A stretch of 64,000 nt of DNA from Aradus depressus (Eukaryota > Arthropoda > Insecta > Hemiptera > Aradidae), in contig OY759223.1 of NCBI GenBank assembly GCA_963662175.1, positions 24,467,460-24,531,459 of the forward strand. Reading direction: 5' to 3'. The notes under the pieces are model-generated. The model had not been told where the DNA came from, made no database searches, and was given only the letters and a program-made list of their open reading frames with translations. A program made the translations under genes and the position numbers. Positions 21,084-31,852 of this stretch are shown one piece after another. The number at the start of each line of letters is the position of its first letter. The first letter of the stretch is position 1.

Positions 21084-21270
21084 GCGGCATTTCTTCCAGT
21101 GGTATCTTCTTTTTTCCTTTTTTTTTTTGCAATATTTCGGGACATTTTCACGTCCCTTCTTCTGGTCACTATGAACGAATAGTGTCCCAAAATATTGTCA
21201 ATAAAGAAGACACCTCTGGAAGAAATACAGGAAAAAAATCAACATTCCAACAACCCAGAGAAGTTTAAGA
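21084..21270. mobile_element. palindromic element F, copy 2
   Basis: Flanked by 9-bp ACAAGCTTT at 21075-21083 and 21271-21279. The left end starts 13 bases inside the arm compared with copy 1, a 5' truncation of the kind made by reverse transcription. The hammerhead-like motif at 21127-21167 (minus) keeps stem II GGGAC/GTCCC but has lost most of stem I. Confidence 0.75.
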
Positions 21271-21335
21271 ACAAGCTTTTACTTTTCAAATTAATATTGT
21301 TACGTATAAATATATAATACGGATCCAACTTTTTG

Positions 21336-21664
21336 AGCGCGCCGGTAGCTGTGTGGTATGCGTGCTTGGCTTCTGAGCTCAAGAACGTGGGTTCGAAACC
21401 CGACCAAGGCCCTCAGTTTATTTTATCTGGAAGGTAAAATAAACTTAAGCACGCCGTCCTTCGGATGGGACGTTAAGCGATGGTCCCGAGCCTGTAAGAT
21501 GTCAGGTACTCGTTAAAGACCCCTGCCCTAGGTTCATAAAAATTTAGGGTAGTCAAAATTTAGGACTCCCACAATAGAATTGGGGACATGTCCACCAGAG
21601 TGACGAAAGAGGGCTCTGGTAGTAGGCGATATGACCTAGTAGTTAAAGCCCGGGCATGAGTCTA
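21336..21664 (+). mobile_element. SINE, full length
   Basis: Plus-strand copy from GCGCGCCGGTAGCT to GGGCATGAGTC. Box A region TAGCTGTGTGGTATGCG and box B GGTTCGAAACC are readable, so an internal RNA polymerase III promoter is nearly intact. Confidence 0.92.
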
Positions 21665-21890
21665 GAAATCTAATCTGACCAAGATTCAACTTTACAAGTA
21701 CGTAGCATATCATATGTAACAAAATTAATTACTTATCTATTCTTTTTTTAGTTTATTCAAATAAAAGCTTGTTTTTAAAAAAGTTTTTTTATTTATTTTT
21801 ATTTTTTTAGTTTTTAGTCTTTACTTATTTTGTATAATAGATTATTCGCCATTATTGTCAATTTCTGTAATATTATGAATATCTTACGGT

Positions 21891-22718
21891 TAGTGTATTG
21901 GATGCCATGAGTGTAATGGGTGAAACACAATGAAAATTCTTAAATTGTGGATATTGTGTTGTGATGCTATCCGGAAATTAAATGAATCGAGTTTATTCGT
22001 CATCATAGATACAGAAGCTCACTACATGTACCAACCAGATGTTATTGCATATATCGAACTTGTGAGTCATATTTATTGAAACTGCTAGTTACACAGTTAG
22101 TGTATTGGATGCCATGAGTGTAATGGGTGAAACACAATGAAAATTCTTAAATTGTGGATATTGTGTTGTGATGCTATCCGGAAAGTAAATGAATCGAGTT
22201 TATTCGTCATCATAGATACAGAAGCTCACTACATGTACCAACCAGATGTTATTGCATATATCGAACTTGTGAGTCATATTTATTGAAACTGCTAGTTACA
22301 CAGTTAGTGTATTGGATGCCATGAGTGTAATGGGTGAAACACAATGAAAATTCTTAAATTGTGGATATTGTGTTGTGATGCTATCCGGAAATTAAATGAA
22401 TCGAGTTTATTCGTCATCATAGATACAGAAGCTCACTACATGTACCAACCAGATGTTATTGCATATATCGAACTTGTGAGTCATATTTATTGAAACTGCT
22501 AGTTACACAGTTAGTGTATTGGATGCCATGAGTGTAATGGGTGAAACACAATGAAAATTCTTAAATTGTGGATATTGTGTTGTGATGCTATCCGGAAATT
22601 AAATGAATCGAGTTTATTCGTCATCATAGATACAGAAGCTCACTACATGTACCAACCAGATGTTATTGCATATATCGAACTTGTGAGTCATATTTATTGA
22701 AACTGCTAGTTACACATT
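21891..22718. repeat. tandem array, 4 units of 207 bp
   Basis: TAGTGTATTGGATGCCATGA occurs at 21891, 22098, 22305 and 22512, exactly 207 bp apart. Units are almost identical; the second has GGAAAG where the others have GGAAAT. No open frame persists. It is probably a recent satellite expansion. Confidence 0.95.
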
Positions 22719-23874
22719 TATGTAGTTTAGTCGATATCGTCATTTATGGCTCTTCCCAGTGATTTTTATGTCAGCACTTACCTGCACTACGAAAAATTTT
22801 TAATAGTCATTTTCTAACACCTATCCCGTTATATTGCAGCCACCATCTTTAATTTATCGCAATTAATTAGGAAGCATATATTGTCACTAGAGTTATGTGA
22901 CTGTATTAAATTTCAAGTCAATCAGTTAATTTGAAAGGGGTTAAAATCGACTTTCAAGATTTGTTGCAGACAGACATAAAAGCTTGTAAAAATTAGAATT
23001 TTCTGTAACAAATGGCAGCACGGAGTGCAAACCAGCAGACGATATTATCCCCTCTCTAGAATTGTGGATGGGGTCTCTTCTTTCTTCAGTAAGTTTTTAT
23101 TATGGGCAATACTGCCCGAGGACTGGAGGGGAGAAAAAAAATATGTTGGATCTATTGACAGTTATCGAACCGTATAAATTGAGTAATGAACGGGCAGTGG
23201 CCCTAGCTATCATTCTTTGTTATCTACTTTAATTATCAACATCACCAGAAAATAATAACAATGTATTATGTATTATGATAAATATAATAATACATAATCG
23301 GTTATAAAAATAATGTAAATATATCTCTCATGCGGTTTTGAATTGCGAGTGAGACGGCACAGATTGAAAAGGCCCCTTTAGATATGCGTAGGACACTGGC
23401 TGAAAAAATTGATAAAAAATTCCAGGAGCTGTGATTAGTTTCTGTAGGCCAGACGGAAAATATGGTGTAGGGGGGACTTCCTGGAACTGCAAAGCCCGGT
23501 TCCAGGAACACTTTTCCCATTGTTTAATTTTATGCAAAATGACCTACGATCCTATTGAACATATGAGAACGAACAAAAGGTCATTCTCTTCAAAGTAAAG
23601 TTATGTACAAAACGACATCCGGCGTTTTTTGATAATTTAAACTTTTTACTATGATTTTTTGCAGGACTTCGTTATACCAACCACATTTGTACAGATCACT
23701 CTCCCTCCCCGTTTCTTTTCTCAAATTCATTTCATACTGGCGTTACTGGTTATATAGAAGTAATGTACTGGCGCCTCGGTTATTCTAAGAGTGACTTTCA
23801 TATACTCAGTAATAAGTGATAAATTTGAGGAGGGAGGGGGAGGCAGAGAGATCTGTGTAAAATTGGTTGGTACA
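22719..23874. other. unassigned sequence with a coding-like patch
   Basis: Around 23320-23530 base composition rises and frames stay open on both strands (plus: ETAQIEKAPLDMRRTLAEK; minus: EPGFAVPGSPPYTIFSVWPT). I do not recognise either. Repeat Z occurs near 23660-23765. Confidence 0.3.
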
Positions 23875-24125
23875 GGCTTTAACTACAAGGTCATATCGCC
23901 TACTACCAGAGCGCTCTTTCGTCACTCTGGTGAACATGAGCCCGATTCTACTTTGGGAGTCCTAAATTTTGCCTACCCTAAATTTTTTATTCACCTAGGG
24001 TAGAGTACCTGATATCGTACAGGCTCGGGACCATCGCTTAATGTCCCATCCGAAGGACGGCGTGCTTAAGTTTATTTTCCCTCCCAGATAAAATAAACTA
24101 AGGGCCTCGGTCGGGTTTCAAACCC
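23875..24125 (-). mobile_element. SINE, head truncated
   Basis: Minus-strand body from GGCTTTAACTACAAGGTCAT to GGGTTTCAAACCC (box B), where it meets the T-rich LINE tail; box A is lost. Confidence 0.9.
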
Positions 24126-24420
24126 ATATTATATATATTTTTTTATTTACAAATATATATTTACAACTTTTTTTTTTTTTTTATTTACAAATATATATTT
24201 ACAACTTTTTTTTTTTTTTATTTACAAATATATATTTACGACTATATAAAAATAAATACAACAAGCAATTGTGCTAATAGAGAGATGGCTAAATCAAGAG
24301 GGGAGAAATCACCCAGTGGTGACACTCCCTAATCATTGAGTTACTCTCATTTAACTAATCACTGTCACTGCTGCTGGTAAGGGGAAGTATGGCAGAATGG
24401 AGGGCTCGGACTAGAGTATT
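24126..24420 (-). mobile_element. LINE 3' untranslated end with triplicated tail
   Basis: On the minus strand, CACCACTGGGTGATTTCTCC and further 3' sequence lead to GTAAATATATATTTGTAAATA plus poly(A). The tail unit of about 45 bp (T-run plus ATTTACAAATATATATTTAC) is present three times, at 24140-24240. Similar tails occur at 36720-36900 and 39695-39735. Confidence 0.6.
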
Positions 24421-24820
24421 ATTGTGGGAACTAAGAAGAGAAATAATTTTTTATACTTGGATTTAGCAACTTCGGTGACAAAAGGTACGTTAAGGTCAGT
24501 GTGAAGAGTGTAATAAAAATATATTTTCAAATTTGTTGTTATGCGTTACAATTGCATTAATTGGAAATATTTTATACGGAGATTTTGTTTTAATTTTTTG
24601 GGCGCTAAAACTTTGTTCGTATTGGTCCTATTTCAAATCTGTCAGAATTTCGTTAGTTTATTAAGGAACATTTTCGGTAAAAAACAATTTTTCGATAGGA
24701 CTAACCGTTTACCAATAAATCAATGAAGCGTCTACAAAAGAGAGTTTGATAACAACATTTTAGGACGGGTTTCAGCATATATATCGCAAACAATTCGACC
24801 TGCGAAAAATAGTAATTCAT
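24421..24820. other. unassigned sequence
   Basis: AT-rich; no recognised feature. A 61-codon frame at 24541 has no support. Confidence 0.4.
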
Positions 24821-24821
24821 A

Positions 24822-25145
24822 GCTGGTAGTTAGTGGTATGCGTGCTTGCCTTCTGACCTCAAGATCGTGGGTTCGGGGGCCCTTAGTTTATTTTATCTGG
24901 GAGGTAAAGTAAACTTAAGCATCCCGTCCTTCGGATGGGACGTTAAGCGATGGTCCCAAGCCTATACGATGTCAGGTACTCGTTAAAGACCCCTGCCCTA
25001 GGTGAATAAAAATTTAGGGTAGACAAAATTTAGGACTCCCACAGTAGAGTCGGGCTCATGTCTACCAGAGTGATGAAAGAGCGCTCCGGTAGTAGGCGAT
25101 ATGACCTCGTAGTTAAAGCCCGGGCATGAGTCATAATAACTAACA
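24822..25145 (+). mobile_element. SINE, near full length
   Basis: Plus-strand copy from a diverged head (TAGCTGGTAGTTAGTGGTATGCG) to GGGCATGAGTCATAATAACT. Box B is shortened to GGGTTCGGGGGCCC by a deletion. Confidence 0.9.
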
Positions 25146-25650
25146 CAAGCGGTATCTTGTAAAATGTACTTACTTAGGCCCCGAATTAAAGTGTTCACAA
25201 TTTTCATCCATTATGGAAAGTTTTAAAAATGCAATTGAACCACTCGACTCGTATGAAACTAACATTTTGACCAAAAACAAAATTACACTATGAAAAACAA
25301 TAATTAATGAAATAATTCAGTTTTTGTAGTACTTGTACAATTCTAGATTTAATTTTGGAAAAGAGCTGAACACCGTAATGATTCCAATCTGTTTTTGAAG
25401 GGTCAATTAAGAAAACATTGAAAAATCTCTACTTATCAGATTTTCTCGATTAATTTTACTAATTATTAATTAAAATTTCCGCCATTATAACTATTAAAAT
25501 CATTATTATTATTTCGAGTGGTACAATCAAAATTAGGAAAATGACACTTATAAAATCCTAACGAAAAAATAAAAAAATGATTGGATTCGTGGCATACGCA
25601 GGTTTTTGCCAAACCACTTTCGTTTTAGTTAAACAACTTGAAACGAAACT
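25146..25650. other. unassigned sequence
   Basis: AT-rich, no gene or repeat recognised. Confidence 0.4.
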
Positions 25651-25651
25651 C

Positions 25652-26100
25652 TTAAGGCCCGTTCACACTCTCAAGCCATGCAAGCCAGTTTGCGCAAGCC
25701 GAAAAGTTTGCCTTGAGTAAAATCTGTCTCGACAGAAAATCGGCTTGAGGTTGGTGTATTGGCATGAGCATCTAAACCAGTGGTTCCCCAAGTGGGCGAT
25801 TTGGGGGCGATGAGTATTCAAAGGGGGAAAATTTTACTGTTTTTTAAATGTATGTCAATGATCTTAGTTAATTATTTCACTTCTTCGTTCTTAAAAAAAT
25901 CTGTAAAAAATGTACATTTTAATTTGTTTTCTATTTTATTTAAGAGTGACCCGATACAACTGCTTTGGTTGTTTTTATATAAGGTAATAAAATTGTTTAA
26001 AATAATAAAACTGCTTTATTATTTACACTTTACTTCAAATTAAAATTAGACATACAATGAAAATGAAAAGGTGGCGATAGGTGTTAGTCAACCTCCAGAA

Positions 26101-26131
<31 letters not shown>

Positions 26132-26750
26132 AAAGGTTGGGAACCACTGGTCTAAACGATGCTCAAGTCTCAACTCCAACCTTGGGCATGCGCATCGCAT
26201 TTTATTTAGACTTTTTACTAACATTTAATAAACTTACCTTTAGAAATGTGTCTGGAATTATAGCACTTGAAGCTGGTTTGAAAATACATGTAGAAAATTT
26301 TTAATCTTCATAAATTCTCCCTGTTGTCAAAAATCTCAGCGTAGCTAATAGCCGTTCATGGGGGTAATTGCACGTCTCATAACAGAAAAATATTGGTGTA
26401 ATTAAATTTACCAAATGCCGGTATGTGACTTCGTCCATACGCAAATAGTTGGAAAATCGTCAGACTCTGCGTAATTCAGCTATTAATAGGAGAAAACAAA
26501 TCCCTTTTTAGCAACCATGGTTTAGACCATTTCCTTTTATTCGACTTGAATTTGTTCTTTTTTTTATAATTCAAACCGCAGCCGTTGCATATATTAGTTC
26601 TTCGTTAAAATTTTCCATTTCGAACGCAGCAAACTACAATTTTCAGGGTTCCTCACTTCACAATTGTGCAATCCAAACTGAACGTGTGAACGTCAACATT
26701 TCATTCAGTTCATTTGCACAAACTGGCTTGCGCGTTTGGGAAACTAAGAG
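25652..26750. mobile_element. probable DNA transposon remnant with inverted ends
   Basis: The left end has GCCCGTTCACACTC and GCAAGCCAGTTTGCGCAAGC; the right end has the inverted GCACAAACTGGCTTGCGCG and GTGTGAACGT. The interior was later invaded by the hAT-type MITE at 25778-26149. No transposase found. Confidence 0.5.
25778..26149. mobile_element. hAT-type MITE with a 27-base G run
   Basis: Ends CAGTGGTTCCC and GGGAACCACTG are terminal inverted repeats typical of hAT elements. The flanks ATCTAAAC (25770-25777) and GTCTAAAC (26150-26157) form an 8-bp target duplication with one mismatch. A homopolymer of about 27 G lies at 26101-26127. Confidence 0.8.
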
Positions 26751-27345
26751 CTTAAAAAAAAAAAAAAATGTACTTTTTCTCAATTTGGGTAAAAAGTAGA
26801 GGGTTCTACTGATTTTTTTACTTTTTTCGGGAGAACCTGTTCTGCATAACTAAAAGGACTGACGGAGAGATCAACATTTTATTTTTTTGAATATGTTTTG
26901 TATATGATATATGATTTTTTATATACATATTATGTATTCGAAGGATTTTTAAAAAAAAAGTTCTCTGTATGTATCTATGAATACGATAACTCCGTTGAAA
27001 TAAATATATTAACACGAAATTTTATATGTGTATCTAAAATTATATAAGGACAAAACCGATAGATTTTCAGCCAAATCGACTTAAAAAAACGAGAATTAGG
27101 GGGAGGGGTTACCAGAAAAAGAAAAAAAATGCTAAGGGATGGGAGAGACCAGAGGAAGATTTAATGAACATATCTGCATAAAATACTGGTTGGTTTTCAA
27201 TCAAATCGGTAAAAGCTTTCAGAGAGAGAGAGAGCGGAAACTTATTAGAGTAATTCGGAGACGTTAAATGGCGGCCCCGAGCCTGTGCAATGTCAGGTAT
27301 TTGTTAAGGAACCTTAGTTTAATTAAACCTAGGTAGGCAACATTT
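26751..27345. repeat. fragments: inverted repeat I relative, repeat X (minus), SINE piece
   Basis: 26825-26900 matches diverged words of inverted repeat I. 26960-27190 reads as X on the minus strand (GATTTTCAGCCAAATCGACT). 27255-27345 is a SINE fragment (GGCCCCGAGCCTGTGCAATG, GTAGGCAACATTTAGGA). Confidence 0.55.
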
Positions 27346-27728
27346 AGGAGGCGCTCCAACTGTAGAGCTATCCATTTGGGATAAAAGCATTGATCGCGCC
27401 TTATGTGTACACACCGGGCTGGTGGGCTACCCATTATGTCAATATCTCCTCAGCCATTTTAAGTAAATCACCCTAAATTTCATATTTTCAAAAACCCAAA
27501 AATTATTAGAAAACGGATTTTGGTAATTATTCCGAATCGGACCTCCACCCCAGATCGCGTTAATTTTTTTTTTTTTTATTAATTCGCATAACGAACATCA
27601 ACATGAAAACATTATTATTAAGTCAGGAGAAGAAAAAAAATATATATATATATATAATTCATAAAAAAAATGTATTTCTCAATATAAACGATATAATATG
27701 TCAACTATTCTTCATATTTTAGTTTATA
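27346..27728. other. unassigned sequence
   Basis: Nothing recognised; short (TA)n at 27643-27657. Confidence 0.4.
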
Positions 27729-28075
27729 GGTTAGGTTAGGTTTTATGACTCATGCCCGGGCTTTAACTACGAGGTCATATCGCCTACTATCAGAGCGCTC
27801 TTTCATCACTCTGGTGGACATGAGCCCGATTCTACTTTGGGAGTCCTAAATTTTGCCTACCCTAAATTTTTATTCACCTAGGGCAGGGGTCTTTTAACGA
27901 GTACCTGACATCGTACAGGCTCGGGGCCATCGCTTAACGTCCCATCCGAAGGACGGCGTGCTTAAGTTTATTTTACCTCCCAGATAAAATAAACTAAGGG
28001 CCTCGGTCGGGTTACGAACCCACGTTCCTGAGCTCAGAAGTCAAGCACGCATACCACTGAGCTACCGGCGCCCTC
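27729..28075 (-). mobile_element. SINE, full length, telomere-like tail
   Basis: One of the cleanest copies. The tail on the plus strand reads GGTTAGGTTAGGTTTTATGA; the head at the right ends CTACCGGCGCCCTC. Box B is GGGTTCGTAACCC. Confidence 0.93.
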
Positions 28076-28104
28076 TTTTTAGTTTATATTGAATGAAATA
28101 ATCT

Positions 28105-28547
28105 AGGATTAGAGCATAAAACTGTAAACCACAGTAAGAATTTCAAAAATCCAGTTGATGTATCCGAAGAAACAAAATATTGACCCTCCCGTCGGTCTTT
28201 TTAGTGAAACAGACCAGTGAAAACTGACATTATTGCAGAGATATTGTGAAATAATTCAAAACGTCATAATTCGAAACAGTCCAGGTTCTTCTGATATCGA
28301 GAAACCTCATGGGGGAGCATAAAAAAAAATATAACTGACATATTATTTTGTTTATATTGAGAAATACATTTTTTTATGAACCAGATATTTTTGTTATGCT
28401 CCCCCATGGAGTTTCTCTATATCAGGAGAACCTGGACTCTTTCACTATAAGGACCGATGGGAGTGTCAAAATGTTATTTTTTGGATACATCAACTGGATA
28501 TTTGAAATGCTTATTGTGGTATACAGTTTTATCCTCTAATAATAAAA
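28105..28547. repeat. inverted repeat I
   Basis: The arms share AAAACTGTAAACCACA-type, CCAGTTGATGTATCC, GTCCAGGTTCT and CATGGGGGAGCATAA words in inverted order; the left arm has about 60 extra bases. No hammerhead core is seen: CTGATAT and GAGAAAC occur but no stem lies between them. Confidence 0.7.
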
Positions 28548-29009
28548 TATAAGAAAGAAAAAATTTTAAGCAAGCGAAAATTTGAGAAAATCGAAAAAAA
28601 ATCGGTAAACGGTTAGTGCTATCGAAAAAGTAACCATCTGTGTGTTTATACTCTTAAATTTAACATCGGTTGTTGTATATATTTTATAAACTATATATTT
28701 TTAAATCGTATCCAATTATTTTATCGTTTAACGAAAATAAAAATGATTATTATTATTATTATTACAGTGAAGACGTTGAGACCCTTGAATTCTTAAAAAT
28801 GTCTGTCAGAGCTTTGGATAATTGATATGGAAATTGATAAGTTAGCCATCGCCATCATCAAAGTTTCACGATGTTCGTACTCAGGTGGAGACAGCTTAGA
28901 GCAGAAATGTAATTACAGCATATCAAGTGGAAACCGAAGTTCTGCTAGATCTCAAGGCACTTACCTACCGTCCTTGCCTTAATTTATATAGTCCGATCCG
29001 ATGTTACAA
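28548..29009. other. unassigned sequence
   Basis: AT-rich, with a short (TTA)n near 28745-28766. No gene recognised. Confidence 0.4.
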
Positions 29010-30832
29010 TCTAAATAGATTTCAAGATGACTAGCATGCTAGCTTGCTGAGCTGAAGATCGCGGAATTGAAACCCGGCCGAGGCTCTTATCTTTTTTTAT
29101 CTGGGAGGTAAGAAAAATCTTGAGCACGCCGTCCTTCGATTGGTTCCGAGCCTGTGCGATGTCAAAAGTAGGCTAAGAAGAAGGAGTGTGGCGGTGCTCC
29201 TCTGAGGAGTCATGAGAAGGGAGGGGACCCCGATTGCCCACTAGTGGTGAGGGGGGGGAGGAGACAGGCAATACCCCATCCCAGCTCCAACCACCTATGA
29301 CGTCACACCCATATGCATGGAGAAAGTACAGCATGATACTACGACGTCATACCCCTATGCAAGGAGAAAGAACAGCATGATCGATGAGTCACCCCCCTAT
29401 GTACGTCCCCAGCTCAAATGTCTGCTCCACATGGAGAAAGTCTAGCAATCTTGCCTTAGGGAGGTGGGGGGGGAGGAGTCAGGCAATACCCCATCCCAGC
29501 TCCAACCATTTATGACGTCACACCCCTATTCATGTAGAAAGTACAGCATGACCGATGAATCACTCGCATATGTACGTCCCCAGCTCAAATGTCTGCTCCA
29601 CAAGGAGAAAGTCTAGCAATATTGCTCTAGGGAGGTGGGGGGGGGGGGGGGGCAGGCAATACCCCATCCCAGCTCCAACCACCTATGACGTCACACCCAT
29701 ATGCATGGAGAAAGTACAGCATGATACTACGACGTCATACCCCTATGCAAGGAGAAAGAACAGCATGATCGATGAGTCACCCCCCTATGTACGTCCCCAG
29801 CTCAAATGTCTGCTCCACATGGAGAAAGTCTAGCAATCTTGCCTTAGGGAGGAGAGGGGGAGGAGTCAGGCAATACCCCATCCCAGCTCCAACCATTTAT
29901 GACGTCACACCCCTATTCATGTAGAAAGTACAGCATGACCGATGAATCACTCGCATATGTACGTCCCCAGCTCAAATGTCTGCTCCACATGGAGAAAGTC
30001 TAGCAATCTTGCCTTAGGGAGGTGGGGGGGGGAGGAGTCAGGCAATACCCCATCCCAGCTCCAACCATTTATGACGTCACACCCCTATTCATGTAGAAAG
30101 TACAGCATGACCGATGAATCACTCGCATATGTACGTCCCCAGCTCAAATGTCTGCTCCACAAGGAGAAAGTCTAGCAATATTGCTCTAGGGAGGTGGGGG
30201 GGGGGGGGGGGCAGGCAATACCCCATCCCAGCTCCAACCACCTATGACGTCACACCCATATGCATGGAGAAAGTACAGCATGATACTACGACGTCATACC
30301 CCTATGCAAGGAGAAAGAACAGCATGATCGATGAGTCACCCCCCTATGTACGTCCCCAGCTCAAATGTCTGCTCCACATGGAGAAAGTCTAGCAATCTTG
30401 CCTTAGGGAGGAGAGGGGGAGGAGTCAGGCAATACCCCATCCCAGCTCCAACCATTTATGACGTCACACCCCTATTCATGTAGAAAGTACAGCATGACCG
30501 ATGAATCACTCGCATATGTACGTCCCCAGCTCAAATGTCTGCTCCACAAGGAGAAAGTCTAGCAATATTGCTCTAGGGAGGTAGGGGGGGGGGGGGGGGG
30601 GGGGGGGGCAGGCAATACCCCATCCCAGCTCCAATCATTTATGACGTCACACCCCTATTCATGTAGAAAGTACAGCATGACCGATGAATCACTCCCCTAT
30701 GTACGTCCCCAGCTCAAATTTCTACTCTCCCTCTAGAGTCGGGCTCATGTCCACTAGAGCGACGAAAGAGCTGGTAGTACACAATACAACCTCGCAGTTA
30801 AAGCCCAGGCATTAGTCACAATAACTAACACG
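29010..30832 (+). mobile_element. SINE split by an internal tandem array
   Basis: The SINE head and body (GAGCTGAAGATCGCGGAAT, box B GAATTGAAACCC, GAGCACGCCGTCCTTCG) run to 29168. The tail (CTAGAGTCGGGCTCATGTCC to GTCACAATAACTAACAC) resumes at 30733. Between them lies the GACGTCA-rich array, so the array arose in, or inserted into, this SINE. Confidence 0.75.
29200..30720. repeat. higher-order tandem array (172- and 215-bp units) with CRE octamers and G runs
   Basis: Units share TACCCCATCCCAGCTCCAAC, GTACGTCCCCAGCTCAAATG and GGAGAAAGTCTAGCAAT. Short (172 bp) and long (215 bp) units combine; 29555-30113 repeats at 30114 with a 559-bp period. The perfect octamer TGACGTCA is found at 29298, 29513, 29686, 29900, 30072, 30245, 30459 and 30642, and long units add CGACGTCA. 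G runs of 8 to about 23 recur once per unit. Confidence 0.95.
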
Positions 30833-31840
30833 CAGATCAAGTAACTTTAAAACGTAAAATTTCGGTGAAAACTTGATTTCGGTTTTTCGTAAGATTATAT
30901 GAACTTTCTTACACTACATAAAAAAGTAAAAATGATTCAATATTTTATTTCCTATCTCCTTTTTGCGTTTCTTGAAAATTGTTGGCTTCCCTATCGAGGG
31001 AAAAGTGTTTTTTCCCTTTTTTTTGTATACCTTTTAAATGGCTCCTTGGCAAATGGCCAAAGGGAATGAAATATAAATATGGATTCTTGGATGGAGAAGG
31101 GTAGCGATGGGCTAAACAGCTTCTTCCTTCACATTTTTTTCCAATCTTCTACTTTCTCGAGTGAAACTTCTGTAAACATTCACAAGAAAGGAATTAGTTT
31201 ACATAAGCATTAATTTCACAGCCTTCTCGATCCCATTTACTCAAGGAAAACATTTTATATTTGAATTTAAACTATTATTTTTTTCTCTAAATCAGTCATC
31301 CGAGGAATGCGCACTCAAAGTGTTCCATGGGGTTTTTAATTCACTCTTTTTGAAATATTTCTAATGCTTTGCTAAAAAATAAATAAAATAAAAACATTTC
31401 TATGCAACTAAAAGTTTAGCGGCAATAATAAAGAAAGTTCTTTCTTCAACTTATTATAATTTGATTTTGTTTGAACTGTAATGAAGATTACATATATGGA
31501 TTTCACATAGATATTGGACCCCCCCCCCCCCCCCCAAAAAAAAATAAATAAATCGATAATCGTTCGGATATGTTATATTGATTGAGCGGTGATTCACGGG
31601 GCGCTCTGGCTTCTGGTCAACCTCGTGGACCCTGAACCAATGTAGGACTTGCAACTTGCCCTCCCGAGAGTGAACACATACGAGGTTGTATAATTAAATA
31701 TTATAAGTGAAATATGGTTGTGATTAATTGTATTATATATATATCTTTAGAGGGATTTGTTTGTTATAGATATTTATCCAGTCTAGTTTTCTTTCTTTTA
31801 TTATTAGAAGTTGGTTTTTTGAGTATTTTTCTGGAAGATT
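30833..31840. other. unassigned sequence
   Basis: AT-rich, with a C homopolymer at about 31520-31537. No recognisable gene; the 66-codon minus frame at 31454-31654 has no support. Confidence 0.4.
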
Positions 31841-31852
31841 AAATTACCTCGT

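Larger units (their letters stand above)
20916..21782. repeat. inverted repeat H enclosing element F2 and a SINE
   Basis: The arms 20916-21004 and 21686-21780 are inverted copies sharing GTTACATATGATATGCTA and AAAAGAAGCTTTTATTTTAA. The interior contains F copy 2 and a SINE. I found no hammerhead-like core of its own. Confidence 0.7.

Noticed and set aside
21336..21410. True tRNA genes at the SINE heads
   Set aside because: Box A and box B are present but the acceptor and anticodon arms do not pair and each head continues into the same 260-bp SINE body.
23320..23530. Dynein light chain-like exon (AEKIDKKF)
   Set aside because: Only a few residues resemble the family and a stop follows immediately; treated as chance.
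28105..28547. Hammerhead-like motif in inverted repeat I
   Set aside because: CTGATAT and GAGAAAC occur close together but leave no room for stem II.
29555..30392. Identical 92-codon frames at 29555 and 30114 as duplicated genes
   Set aside because: They are the same higher-order repeat unit; they include G-run glycine stretches and have no domain.
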